A stretch of DNA of 64,000 nt. Source: Torreya grandis (lineage: Eukaryota; Streptophyta; Pinopsida; Cupressales; Taxaceae). The notes under the pieces were generated by a model, which saw only the letters and a program-made list of their open reading frames with translations, was not told where the DNA came from and did not search any database. Position 1 is the first letter of the stretch. Every line of letters starts with the position of its first letter. Shown here in pieces: positions 34,021 to 44,279 of this stretch. The position numbers were made by a program, and so were the translations under genes. The stretch spans positions 643,001 to 707,000 of the forward strand of contig JARHVA010001738.1 in the NCBI GenBank assembly GCA_037957365.1, written 5' to 3'.

Positions 34021-34918
34021 GCCAAGTCTTTTTTAACAAGTCTTTAATCAATTTTTTTAAAATTCCTTAGACAAATCTGAAAGAATTACCTTTTGGCTTC
34101 TTAGAAAAATGATCCTCCAAAAAGGTGTTTTTATTGATTAAGTGCCCTCCGCAAGGGCATTTGTCCTTTGAAAAGTCTTCTTTTGCATTGAACCATACCT
34201 TTAAACTTAGTCGATGAACCTTTGTTGAACCGGTTCAAAGGTTCAATGAAGCGTGCCAAGCCTTTGAAGCAAAGCTGATGAAAGTGTTGAACCGCTTGAT
34301 TGATCCTGTCTTTGAACTATTTAAAGTTGAACCAAAGGATGAACCAAACGTTGAACTTCCTGCTGATTGTTTGCTGATGAAAAATTCTTGTAGAAGTCAT
34401 GAAGCTCGTTGAACTTTGGCATTGAACCATTTGGTTCAAAGGTTCAATGAAGCGCACCATGCGCCTTTGAACCAAAAAGTGATGAACTTGATATTGTACT
34501 AACTATTGAACCTTTGAACCCATTGAACCTTTTGAACAAAAATGGTTCAAATTAATTTTTACACTTAGATGCTTGTCGATGAAGATTTCCACATGAACCA
34601 AAATTTTGAACCAATCCCTGAAAATAAACAAATGTTGAAAATCAATTCTTTTAACTGAAAACCACCTGCAAGAATATGTATATTTTCCTTTTCCTACACA
34701 GTTCGTAGATTCTTGTTCCTACAGAGTCCGTAGATTCAAGCCTGCAGAGTCCATAGATTCAAGCCTGCAGAGTTCGTAGATTTTTTTGAGAAGCTCTGAA
34801 AATGAGAAATCTAAATACCTAAGACAAATTTTGAAAATGGAAGATATTATTTTGGTTTGTAGAACCAAAATAATTAAAATGTTGTTCCAAAACTGACTGT
34901 TATTTTTAGGAGACAACA

Positions 34919-34923
34919 AATAA
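34919..34923. repeat. Right target-site duplication of element B (AATAA)
   Basis: Identical to 15534-15538. Confidence 0.8.
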
Positions 34924-36052
34924 TTGAAGTGAAGTTAATTTTTTTACACCAAATTTAAAGTGTTTTATTAAGTTTGTTACTAGCCCCTTGGCTTTAAGAA
35001 GTGAAAATGTAAATAATTATAAACCACCCAGAAATAAGTTGGTGCTTTTGATCCCAAAAGTTCCCTAAAGGGGACAAATAGAAGAGCATACATGCAGAAC
35101 TCCCTATTTGATAAAAAAATATCAGAATAAACAAATAATGAAAATAAATTGAAAAAAACTTTGAAGTGTATTCAATTTTATAGCACTAAATGAAATGTGT
35201 GATGTTTTTCTTTTATCCCCTTGGCTTTAAGTTGTGAACTTTGAAAGAAACTGCAAAAACTTAACCAATAAAACACCTTAAAAAGTTACTTTAAACATCA
35301 AAATGAAGGATTACTAGTTTGTTTTAGATATCAAAATGAAGTGTGAAAAGACTAATTTAGATTGAAATGGTTTTCTCTAAATAGGTCCTACAAAGAAATG
35401 GTCAGAACTTCATTTACCCTTGAAGCTTATTAATAAAATGAGACAAGCCACTTTGAAGGGTTAAATCTATCGACCTGAAGGAAAAAAACTCAAAAAAACA
35501 AACATGTTATGTTAGGAAAAGTTTAGAAAAATATAAATAAAAAACTCAAAAAAAAAATTAAAATAAATAAAATAAACCTATGAAACATGTAAACAAGTTA
35601 GAAGGTAAAAAATAAGAAAACTGAACACAAAAATCCTAAAAACCTATAGTTAGTAATTTAGCCATAACTTTAACAATATACGTCCATTTATTACAAATGT
35701 TTTGGAGGTTATTTTTTGGTCCAGGGTGCACCTCTCTAAAAAATCTAGGTCAAACTAGAGAATAAAAAAATTTATTAGCTCTGTACTAACAATTAGAACT
35801 ATAAAATTAAAAAATAGAAAGGGATAGTCATTAAAAAAGCCATAACTTCTAAAATACAAAGAATTTTTTTGTTAAGTTTTTAGATCATAGCCATGAATAT
35901 TTATTTATATGAATAAAAAATTTATACAAAAATATTTAGTAAATAAAAAGTTATGAATTATTTATTGTCCATTTTTACTCAAATAAAAAATAACAAAAAA
36001 AAATTAAAACTATGAAATACAAAAAAGTTTGTGGGTTGCGCTCTCATGAAGA
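34924..36052 (-). other. Element A 5' leader, part 2 (right of element B)
   Basis: Non-coding and A/T-rich, with no plausible reading frame. It contains CCCCTTGGCTTTAAG at 34983 and again at 35219, and CTTTTGATCCCAAAA near 35047 matching 15441. These show a ~230-bp tandem duplication in the leader, one copy of which was the target of element B. Confidence 0.55.
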
Positions 36053-36074
36053 TAGTCCCATCGGGCATGCCATT
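36053..36074 (-). other. Candidate primer-binding site of element A
   Basis: Reading leftward from the right LTR the minus strand gives AAATGGCATGCCCGATGGGAC. A TGG start next to a 5' LTR end is expected of a tRNA-primed site. Element E has a related sequence, CATGCCTAGTGGGAC, at the same place. The matching tRNA would end in GGGCATGCCA; I cannot name it. Confidence 0.5.
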
Positions 36075-36967
36075 TGTTATCAAGTAATTTAACAAAGAGA
36101 GAAGGTTAGATCAATTTTTAGTCTATAAAACCATGAAATCAACACACTAACATACTAACATCTCTAATCCTAGATCTTAGGGGGAGCTTAATGAATAAAC
36201 AACAATTAAAAACCCAACTAAAATACAAAGAACAATAATATTTACCTTCCTTGAGAGCTTCAAATGATTTCTTTGTTTGGCTTACTCATATTATGCATAA
36301 GAAGTCTTCATCAATGACATATGGCTAACATCATCTCCTCTATGCACCATTTTTGAATGCTAGGCTTGATTGATGGCTTGGCTCAATTTCAACATTATAA
36401 CACTAGGCTTTTAGCTTCATGAATCTATTCAGGCATTATAAATCTACTTTGATTGAGCTCCCAAATGAAGATCTCTAGGCTTGATTTTATAGGCTTTCAA
36501 ATCTTTTGGAATGGGTTAAATTTGACCATGGTTGAGTTTATTAAGCTTGGTTGAGTTTGGCATATTCCTAAAATATTTTTTTAGATATTTTAAAAAAGTG
36601 GCAGCTCATAACCATGGTTGAGTTTATTAACTTTGGTTGAGTTTGACATATTCCTTAGATATTATTTTAGATATTTTCTAAAAGTGATAACTCACAAAGT
36701 TAAGATTCTCTTGGATTTCTTTTTTAGTAATTGAGAAATTAATTTAAATGATTCTTTTTAGGCATTTGCTAATTTGTTTGATTTTGATTAATTCAATGTG
36801 TGTATTTACCTTGTTTAATTGATTTAATAAGCCAAATTGATTTAATGCAAGATTATGGAGCCAAATTTGAGATGACTAGAAATTTTTGGGATAGGTATTC
36901 AATAGTTGGTAAGAATTGGTCTAAAGTTAGATATGAAACCATTGGTGGCCAAATTTAGGTGTCTAAA
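36075..36967 (-). repeat. Element A right (5') LTR
   Basis: Starts TGTTATCAAGTAATT and ends GTGTCTAAA, where the left copy ends GTGTTTACA, so the terminal CA is lost. Shared landmarks with the left copy include AACAAAGAGAG, AACACACTAACATACTAACA, GGGGGAGCTTAATGAA and GGTAAGAATTGGTCTAAA. The tandem block with CATGGTTGAGTTTATTAA is also duplicated here, near 36525-36700. Confidence 0.75.
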
Positions 36968-36972
36968 AATGA
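36968..36972. repeat. Right target-site duplication of element A (AATGA)
   Basis: Matches AATTA at 1240-1244 in four of five bases. Confidence 0.45.
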
Positions 36973-37303
36973 TATATCACCTCACTCTTATATAGTTGTA
37001 AAATACTTGTCATGGTTTTACCTTTCAATTCTTAAGACCTTCCTATTGTTTGAATCATCACATCCACTATCTATTATGCTTATTCACTATCTCTTAGTCC
37101 AACCATGTGTTATTATGATGACTAAGCCTTCCATACTAATAAAAAAATTATAAACCCACTTATTATCATCCTCTACAAGTTTTCGACCTATACCCATTTT
37201 ATAGCTTCTTAGACATTTATGTCCCATTCTAATGTTTATGTAAATGTGAGTGTCTTAATGAAAACTAAGTATCCAATATCCTAAATTCATATAATTTACA
37301 AAT
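36973..37303. other. Spacer between elements A and C
   Basis: About 330 bp of AT-rich sequence. I see no gene, repeat or transposon end in it. Confidence 0.5.
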
Positions 37304-37308
37304 TAAAT
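37304..37308. repeat. Left target-site duplication of element C (TTAAA)
   Basis: TTAAA directly precedes the left LTR; TGAAA follows the right LTR (42740-42744). Four of five bases match, which is weak support in this base composition. Confidence 0.4.
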
Positions 37309-37652
37309 GTAATGAAACTACTTAGATGTTTGTATGGAATAACTATATATCACATAGAATAATCAAAGATAAAAGATCACAAAGCAATAATTGACAGTAG
37401 AGTAAAATAATGGATAAATAAAAGAGCCACTTTTAGGGGGTAACCTTCACAACAATGCAATAAGAGTAGAACACTTAATATTATTATCAAATACTAATCA
37501 CTACCTCCTATATATATTCTAGTTATCTATGGTTATTCTATAGGCCGACCTAACTAAGAACATAGTGAAATATAATAAGAATATAAAAGAGGTATGTAAG
37601 CCACAAGTCAGACATGTTGTCCCTAAACATACCAAAGGCTAATGGCTTAACA
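37309..37652 (-). repeat. Element C left (3') LTR
   Basis: Starts TGTAATGAAACTACTTAGATG and ends GGCTTAACA, giving TGT...ACA termini. It aligns with the right LTR and with the LTR copies of array D, for example CCACTTttaGGGGG-TAACC, TACCTCCTATATATA and CTGACCTAACTAagAACATAG. Its TCCTATATATATTCTAG segment could hold a TATA box for minus-strand transcription. Confidence 0.75.
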
Positions 37653-37665
37653 TGCCCCTACCTTT
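37653..37665 (-). other. Element C polypurine tract
   Basis: The minus strand reads AAAGGTAGGGGCA immediately before the LTR start TGTTAAGCC, a good polypurine tract for plus-strand priming. Confidence 0.65.
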
Positions 37666-37681
37666 AAAAAAAATGTTGTTC

Positions 37682-37960
37682 TCAAAATTGAGTCAACTCT
37701 AGATCCTGTTTCATAAAGGATTCATCATCCCAAGTGGCATCTTCATGTGGTAGATTCTTCCATTTGATCAAGTAATCCTTAATCACTCTTAATTGTAGCT
37801 TCTTAGTACTCATTTGAAGGATCACCTCAGGATCAAGAATAACTCTCCCTTCCTCATCTAATTTTGGTAACTTATTTTGAGTATCAACTCTATGTCCAAT
37901 GACTTTATTTAGGCATAATGCATGAAATACTAGATGTATTTGAGTTATGAAGGAAACTCT
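37682..37960 (-). pseudogene. Element C integrase C-terminus with chromodomain
   Basis: The open frame reads IHLVFHALCLNKVIGHRVD, then KLPKLDEEGRVILDPEVIL, then a chromodomain core, LRVIKDYLIKWKNLP followed by HEDATWDDESF, and stops at the TGA at 37682. The aromatic W-x-x-L-P and the TWDDE segment fit the chromodomain of plant chromoviruses, which targets integration to particular chromatin. A frame change near 37940 separates it from the preceding AYKLEFP segment. This is the least damaged piece of element C. Confidence 0.8.
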
Positions 37961-39010
37961 AACTTGTAAGCCATACTATAAATTTTATGTAAGATTTTAT
38001 AAGGATCATAATACTTAGGGGATAAATTATTATCCTTTATTATTAATTCAATTACACTAGATTATATGGATAAAAGTGAACAAAGACCCAATCACCAATG
38101 TCAAAATGCCTCTCACTCTTATGCTGATATGTCTATTGCTACATGTGATTTTGGGCCATGGCTAAATTTTCTTACAAAGTTGCAAGGACCTATTGTTGAT
38201 GGTGAATATTTTTATCAACTAAATGAACCATAGGATGTACCTTCAAGTTTGAATTGATAGATAGATGGTGGTATCCATATAAGGCCAAAAAGGGAGAAAT
38301 TTTGAAACAACTATGAATATAATTATTATACCACTATTCAACAAGTGGCAACTAATGAACCCATTTATCTTATTTATCAAAAATAAAATAATAGAGATAT
38401 CTTTCCAAACTTTTATTAACTATCTCAATTTATCCATTTTATTTAGGATGATAGGATGAATTATGATCCAACTTGGTGCCCAAACATGTAAATAATTCAG
38501 TCTAACAATTACTAGTGAACAAGGGATCTCTATCACTGACAATGATCTTAGGAGTACCATAAAGATTTTGAACTATATTGAGAAAAGAATAAGCTACTAT
38601 AATAGAAAAAAATGGTTATAATAAATAACAAAAATTAATATACTTACTAAGATGGTCCACAATAACCATGATAAAATTTGACCATCAGATCTCGGTAACC
38701 CTATAATGAAATCTATAGACACCTCTTCCCAATGATGGATAGGGATAGATAAAGGCTATAAAAGACCTAGGTTTTTGATGGTTTCACCTTTATTTTATTG
38801 ATAGATCATACATTTAGCCACATATTTATATATATCCCCCTCGAGAAGAGAATTTTTACGTAAGTATGATATGTCTTTATACCATAATGCATTACCCTTC
38901 CATGTGACTTTTTCAAATCCACCCAAACCTTTCTGAAGATTTTGAATCAAATCATGGGTAGAACTATAATTTTTCCATTCTAATATTAATTTATTTAGCC
39001 AATCTACCTA
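37961..39010 (-). pseudogene. Element C integrase (degraded)
   Basis: The frames give WEEVSIDFIIGLPRSDG (first catalytic Asp; relatives read WEDVSMDFI), then SVIEIPCSL or SDRDPLF-type sequence for the second Asp depending on frame, then IEIVNKSLERYL (Glu kept). Several indels and stops force frame changes at almost every 100 bases. The zinc-finger part near 38900-38760 is unclear, with CMIYQ...KGE remaining. Between RNase H and the chromodomain, as expected. Confidence 0.7.
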
Positions 39011-39039
39011 CCAAAAGGTAATGGAACATAACAATGTCT

Positions 39040-39440
39040 TGACTGATTCATCCCTTCTAAATAGTGCATCTGCCACCACATTGTACTTGCCTTTCTTTTA
39101 GACTATTTCAAACTCATAGCCTAACATCTTAGTTACCTAATTTTGTTCTTCTTATAATTACAATCATTGTTATAAAAATATTTTAGACTATCATGATTAG
39201 TATTTACCTAAAAGTGATGACCCATCAAATAAGGTTTCCATTGTTTGACTGCATGCAAAATTGGACATAATTTCCTTCTCATAAATGGGCTTGAGTCAAT
39301 TTTTAGCCTTCAATTAAAAACTTTGAAATGTAAGTGGTATGCCTTCTTGCATGAGCACAACACCCATACCATATCTAGATGCATCACATTCAACCATAAA
39401 AGTCTTAGAAAAAGTAGTGGTCAATACTGAAGTGGTGCAC
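39040..39440 (-). pseudogene. Element C RNase H (degraded)
   Basis: Reading leftward from 39425: TFSKTFMVECDASRYGMGVV, then LMQEGIPLTFQSF, and near 39080 NVVADALFRR. CDAS and ADAL keep the Asp residues typical of gypsy RNase H, unlike the degenerate RNase H of elements A, B and E. Stops lie between. Confidence 0.7.
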
Positions 39441-39450
39441 ATAACTATTA

Positions 39451-40381
39451 TTAATTGTTAAATGCCTTGGTAGCTATATCAATGCACTGGAAGTAGTCTT
39501 TCTTCAACAAAGAGGTGAGTGGGACTGAAATGTTACCATAATTTTTGACAAACCTATAATAGTAACCAATTAGCCCTAGAAATCCCTTTAGTTTCTTGAA
39601 TGTCATAGGAACCAACCAGTTCACCATTGCTTGGATTTTTTTAAGATCCAATTTCACTCCTTCATATGAAACCATATGACCCAAATACTCAACCTCATGA
39701 GCTCCAAAAGTGAATTTGGAAGGTTTGGCATACAACCAATGTTGTTCTAGAATTGAAAGTACCTATTTCACATGTTGTAAATGGTCTTCCCAATTTTTAC
39801 TATAAATGAGGATATCATAAAAAAAACACCAAAACTAATTTCCTAAAAAATGGCCTAAAAATAGTATTCATCAAACTCTAAAATGTGGATGGTGCATTTT
39901 TTATACCAAAAGGCATAACCATAAACTCAAAATATCCATCATAAGTTCTAAAAGCTATTTTGTTTATGTCTTCATCATGGATCTGGATTTGATGATACCC
40001 AGAATATAGATCTAAATTGGTAAAATAAAGAACACCATTCTATTCATCTAAAAAATCATCAATGATAGGAATAGAAAACTTATCTTTGATAGTATACTTG
40101 TTGATCTCTTTATAATTGGGGCACATCCTCCAAGTGTCATCTTTATTTCATACCATGACCACTAGTGAAGAATATTCACTTTGGCTATGGAAAATCATTC
40201 CTGCATCCAACATATCTTGTACCATATTTTCAATTTCACTTTTATAGTCATATGGATACCTGTATGGCCTGATGTTGGGTGGTTTACTACTAGGAATAAG
40301 TTTGATGGCATGATCATGAATGTATCTAGATGGAATTACTTTTATAATGTCAACAAAAATAATAAAATGAGTGTCAATCAC
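39451..40381 (-). pseudogene. Element C reverse transcriptase (degraded)
   Basis: The N-terminal block 40148-40381 reads SKPPNIRPYRYPYDYKSEIE and QDMLDAGMIFHSQSEYSS. The palm near 39820 reads VFFYDILIYSKNWEDHLQHV, where relatives have FFDDILIYS, so one catalytic Asp is Tyr. The block 39451-39735 gives KFTFGAHEVEYLGHMVSYEG then GFLGLIGYYYRFVKNYG. All are typical of plant chromoviruses. Frame changes and stops lie between the blocks. Confidence 0.83.
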
Positions 40382-40479
40382 TTGTTATAGATCAAGAGGT
40401 GTATATGGTTAGGTCGGTTGGAATTCAATGGAAAATAAGTGAGCCACAAATTATTCAACAACCTTTTAAATAATCTTGG

Positions 40480-40870
40480 TCATTTGATGGGAGCTAACAA
40501 GTTATGGATATGTAACCCTTAATCACCTTAGCTCAAATGTCCTTTCTTTATAATGAAATTTCATGAATAATTCTCATAAATTTATCTCAATAGTGCCTAA
40601 AGTAGTAAGACACTGTACTCTTATAACAATGTTAGCTCCACCCATGGGAATATAAAACATAGGAGAATCTAACAAGTATTATCTCATGGCTAACTTAATA
40701 CTATGGAATTTTTATGAACAACTGATAGTATCACCATCTACAATCATGACCTAAAATTATTGAGTGGGATAAATGAAGTAGTATAAATGATCAACCAACT
40801 TATTATTGATGAAGTTGTGTGTACTCCCGAAATCAATCAATGCAGTGACCTATTTCTTAAGGAAACCCAC
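40480..40870 (-). pseudogene. Element C protease (degraded)
   Basis: Near 40850 the minus frame reads VTALIDFGSTHNFINN; chromoviruses have IDSGSTHNFI, so the active-site Ser is Phe. It continues with KLVDHLYYF and MIVDGDTISCS before stops accumulate. Confidence 0.65.
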
Positions 40871-41019
40871 CACCTTAAGATTTTTTGGAGTAATAATACC
40901 TAAAATTTCATGATAGGAAATAGTAATATGAGATTATTCATATCCCTCCTCAGGTCCTTCTACATTCTCACCAATTTCCTCATCATCATTTACATCCTCA
41001 TTAGCATATTCAATGTAAA

Positions 41020-42000
41020 ATAACTTCTTTTTAGAACATTGATGTCATTTGCTTTATTTTATGTTTCAACCATAACACAACCCTTTGGATTGATTCTCCT
41101 CAATTTTATAAGGTTTCAATATGGTGGGTTGAGGAAATTATGGTGCTAAAAAGGTGAGATCATGACAAATGGTAAATTTTTTCCATCTGACCATCTCTCT
41201 TTTTTCTACCATGCATGCCCTTGGGATAACTTATGCTATAAATGATGGATTAAACATATTAAACTCCAATTGTATTCTATCTTTGAGTCCACCCATAAAA
41301 AAATAGTCAAATTTACCTTAGTGATGTCTTCCAACCATAAGGAGAGATTTTAAAATTGATGAATATAATCCTGCATAGTTCATATTTGACATAGTTTAGA
41401 TAACTATTTGAATTAGGTCTTAGAGACATAATTTTTATAATGATACAATAAATCATCATTGAAAATAAACCATTTAATAGGAGCACTATTCTTTTTCTTT
41501 TGAGCACATAACCAGTGATAACAAATAAACTGCTGAAGTTATAGATACAAAGATGCCACTCTCATCTTCTAAGAACTAGGAATTTGGTGTAGATTAAATA
41601 AATTCTCAATTTAGGTAATCAAAGTGAGAGGATCTTTACCATAAAAAGTACACATGTCCACTTTTGGTAACATCAATTTCACACCAGGATTGGAGCTATT
41701 AGTGTTAAGAGGAGGACCCAAATGATGAAGTGGAGGGTTGTTTATCTATAACTAAGATGAAATGGTAGCAAATTGACTAGTGATCTAAGGTAATTAAGTG
41801 TGTACCCCATTAATCTCTCTTTTCATCCTTTAAATATTAGTTTGAATTGAAACAAAGTCATCCTAGCATGCCAATCCCTTTTTGTCAACTTTAAGTTGAG
41901 AAATCATCAGATCTAAAGTTCTAGATTCTATCTCATCCCTAGGAGTATAAGGAGTTTCTTTCCCCCCTTTTTTCCTTGAGTAGTAGGACCTACCATTCAC
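41020..42000 (-). pseudogene. Element C gag (degraded)
   Basis: The clearest stretch is FFMGGLKDRIQLEFNMFNPS near 41300-41230, matching the FIGGLKEDIR...MF.P segment of chromovirus gag, followed by ACMVEKRE. Upstream frames (41500-41310) are broken by several stops. No intact CCHC knuckle was found. Confidence 0.6.
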
Positions 42001-42375
42001 AAAACCTATGAGTTTTTTTAACCCAAAAATAGTGTACCAATAGATGGTACCATTTCAATTGACTCACTAAGATGAATCCAATAATTATTTTTGCACACTA
42101 GGGTGAAAAATTTTGGCACCATAAAAGTGTATCGGTAAAATATACCATTTTGATCATCTCACTAAGATGAATCCAAGAAATTCAAATGTTCAAAGTGAAT
42201 TATTTTTCCAATTTTTTTTAAATATTTTTTCAAAAAAGTGTTTTGAACAATACTACATTGATATAAAAAATTAATTCGTCTCAAATTGTAATTTATGTTT
42301 TTTTGCTCCTTCCATTTGTATAAGTCATGACTCACTAGATCTAGAAAAAAATACCATAGAAAACTTACCTAAAAT

Positions 42376-42390
42376 GAAGCTTTGATACCA
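42376..42390 (-). other. Element C primer-binding site (initiator-Met type)
   Basis: Two bases from the right LTR the minus strand reads TGGTATCAAAGCTTC. TGGTATCAGAGC is the well-known complement of plant initiator tRNA-Met. Decayed copies (TGGTATCATA, TGGTATTAGA) sit beside every LTR of array D. Confidence 0.75.
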
Positions 42391-42392
42391 CT

Positions 42393-42739
42393 TATAATTA
42401 AATGATTTATATGTTAACATAGAATAATTATATATCACATAAAATAAGAAAAGATAAGAGATCACACAACAATAATTAACAATAGATGAAAATTCTAGAT
42501 ATTATAGTAGAACCACTTCGAGGGGGAAACCTCCACAACAATGAAATAAGAGAAGAATATTTAATATGATGATCAAAGGCTAATTTTTACCTCCTATAAA
42601 TAGTTTACTTAGCCATGGTATTTCCATAGGTTGACTTAACTAGGAACATAGAGAAATGTAATAATAATATAACAGAGGTATGTAAGCCACAAGTTAGCTA
42701 CACATATCCCTAGACATGCCAAAGGTTAAGGGCATAACA
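42393..42739 (-). repeat. Element C right (5') LTR, also LTR of array D unit 1
   Basis: Starts TATAATTAAATG (TG mutated), ends GGCATAACA, 347 bp. It contains CCACTTCGAGGGGGAAACCTCC and TTACCTCCTATAAATAG, the latter a possible TATA region on the minus strand. The following sequence TGAAATGTATCC begins the non-LTR part of the array unit. Confidence 0.75.
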
Positions 42740-43835
42740 TGAAATGTATCCTTATTGTCACCTTAAGATATTTTATGTGAGATATTTATAAAATGGATTG
42801 ATAATACAATAAAAACCTTCATTCATTCCTCAAATAGCATAGACCTAGCACATACCTAACAAATCACAAATAAACTTAATAAAGCTACCTAATCAATCAT
42901 TCAAATGATAAAATATTTATTAATCTCTCTCTTATTACAATATTAGTCATAGCAACATCCCATCATAAGGTTTGAAGTATTGAAGGATCACTCTATGAGT
43001 CACAATTTCCAAGTTAAAAGTTAGATCATTTTAGGTACTTACTTATTGCATGTTACATCCTTACTCACACACAAGTCAACACATAGGGGATAATTACATA
43101 AATTTGAGGCCTTGTTCATACTATTGGATATGTAGGGAACACAAATTGATAGAGTGTTCCTTGGGAATATTTCACACCATTTGACTAATAACCCATTTTT
43201 CCCTCAATCACTCTAAGGGTGAAAAATATAGGGTTTGATCATTTGATAAAGAGTGATATCATGTGTATGATTTCTAAACACACTAGAGTAAAGGTGATAA
43301 AAAACACAAAAGTTTCTAGGTAGTCACACCCAGATATAATTTATATTTTGTATTGGAAACATATGTTCAAGTTAGATAGTAACATCAATGTAACTATCCA
43401 AATATGACACAAGTATCTGAGGTACCATAATTAATATTTATTTAGTCTAACAACTATTAGAGGATCTTAATCCAGTCCACTTCCACCTTGTTTTAACACA
43501 TTTCTACAATAACATATTAAAACATCTAAGTTTTCTTATTTTTAGTTCATTATAATATCAATCAATAATTATGCTTTTTAATTTTATCAAATCTCAATAT
43601 TATTAATTCAAAACATTGTTTATTTAAGTTTAAAAATTAATGACATGTCTTTCTGTAGATATTTTTATCACCCTTATTCTTATTTTTTTCTATATTCTTA
43701 AACCTATACAATATTGACCCATCTTATTTTAAGGTTAAACATTGTGTTTTAATGTTTATCAAAAAATTTATTGAGAGGTTAATATAATTAATAAATTTGT
43801 TTTCAAACTTTTTTCAAAATATTTTTTACAAAAAT
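42740..43835. repeat. Array D unit 1, non-LTR part
   Basis: Runs from TGAAATGTATCC to the junction with the next unit's leader (GTGTTTCAAACAATACTGCA). Contains no reading frame. It matches 58202-59290 best by eye (both have TGATAATACAATAAAAACC and ATTGATAGAGTG). Confidence 0.7.
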
Positions 43836-43989
43836 GTGTTTCAAACAATACTGCACTGATATAAAAAATTAATTCTTCTGAGATTGTAATTTCTATTTTT
43901 TTCTCCTTCCACTCGTAAAAGTCATGCCTCACCAGATCTAGAAAAAAATACCATAGGAAACTTTCCCAAATTGAAGTTCTAATACCACT

Positions 43990-44279
43990 TAAAATTAAAT
44001 TACCTAGATATTAACATAGAATAATTATATTTCACACAAAATATGTAAAGATAAGAGATCACACAACAATAACTAACAACAAAGCAAAATATTGGATATT
44101 ATAGAACAACCACTTGAAGGGGGAAACCTCCACAACAATGAAATAAGAGAAGAATATTTAATATGATCATCAAAGACTAACTTTTACCTCCTATATATAG
44201 TCTACCTATCCATGGTCATTCCATTTGATGACCTAACTAGGAACATAGAGAAATGTAACAAGAATATAATAGAGGTATG
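43990..44279 (-). repeat. Array D unit 2 LTR, left part (cut by element E)
   Basis: Starts TAAAATTAAATTACC and runs to AGAGGTATG, where element E enters. It continues at 58140 as GTATGTAAGCCACAAG. Confidence 0.75.
44275..44279. repeat. Left target-site duplication of element E (GTATG)
   Basis: GTATG before the element E LTR start TGTTGATGG. It is repeated exactly at 58140-58144, where the interrupted array LTR resumes with TAAGCCACAAG. Uninterrupted units show a single GTATGTAAGCC. Confidence 0.8.

Larger units (their letters stand above)
15539..34918 (-). mobile_element. Element B: tandem Tat-type retrotransposon (LTR-int-LTR-int-LTR)
   Basis: Three ~2.35-kb LTRs (15539-17893, 24056-26414, 32570-34918) alternate with two ~6.16-kb internal regions (17894-24055 and 26415-32569). 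Both internal copies encode gag, protease, an upstream RNase H, RT, RNase H and integrase on the minus strand, and they share several nonsense codons. The outer ends carry identical AATAA flanks, so one ~10.9-kb element inserted into the leader of element A and was later enlarged by recombination between its LTRs. It has no reading frame between integrase and the 3' LTR. Confidence 0.88.
32570..34918 (-). repeat. Element B LTR 3 (outer right, 5' LTR)
   Basis: Begins TGTTGGTTGATT and ends GGAGACAACA, so both TG...CA termini are intact. It differs from LTRs 1 and 2 by an extra ~35-bp GGGCTTTTCCT-type repeat near 33840-33895 and by loss of a short GTTCAA block near 34540. The TATA box is at 33301-33315. 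It is followed by the AATAA duplication at 34919-34923. Confidence 0.88.
1245..36967 (-). mobile_element. Element A: Ogre/Tat-like Ty3-gypsy retrotransposon, split by element B
   Basis: Two ~0.9-kb direct repeats (1245-2139 and 36075-36967) bracket a minus-strand series gag, protease, RT, RNase H, second RNase H, integrase. A primer-binding-site-like sequence abuts the right repeat, as expected for a 5' LTR, and the 5-bp flanks nearly match. Removing the 19.4-kb element B insertion leaves about 16.3 kb, a size seen in Ogre-type elements. The LLGRPW motif after the protease and the order RT-RNase H-second RNase H-integrase are typical of the Tat lineage. All genes are heavily interrupted, so this is a fossil. 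Confidence 0.75.
37309..42739 (-). mobile_element. Element C: chromovirus (Reina-like Ty3-gypsy), decayed
   Basis: About 5.4 kb with 344-347-bp LTRs, a polypurine tract beside the left LTR, an initiator-Met-type primer site beside the right LTR, and gag, protease, RT, RNase H, integrase and chromodomain in order on the minus strand. The lineage call rests on DAGMIF-type RT sequence, EVEYLGHMVSYEGVKLD and a chromodomain after FHALCLNKVIG. It looks Reina-like to me, but Tekay or Galadriel is not excluded. Its right LTR and leader also form unit 1 of tandem array D. Confidence 0.8.

Noticed and set aside
42376..42390. A tRNA gene near the initiator-Met-like sequence
   Set aside because: Only ~12 bases complementary to the tRNA 3' end are present, as expected of a primer-binding site; no cloverleaf.
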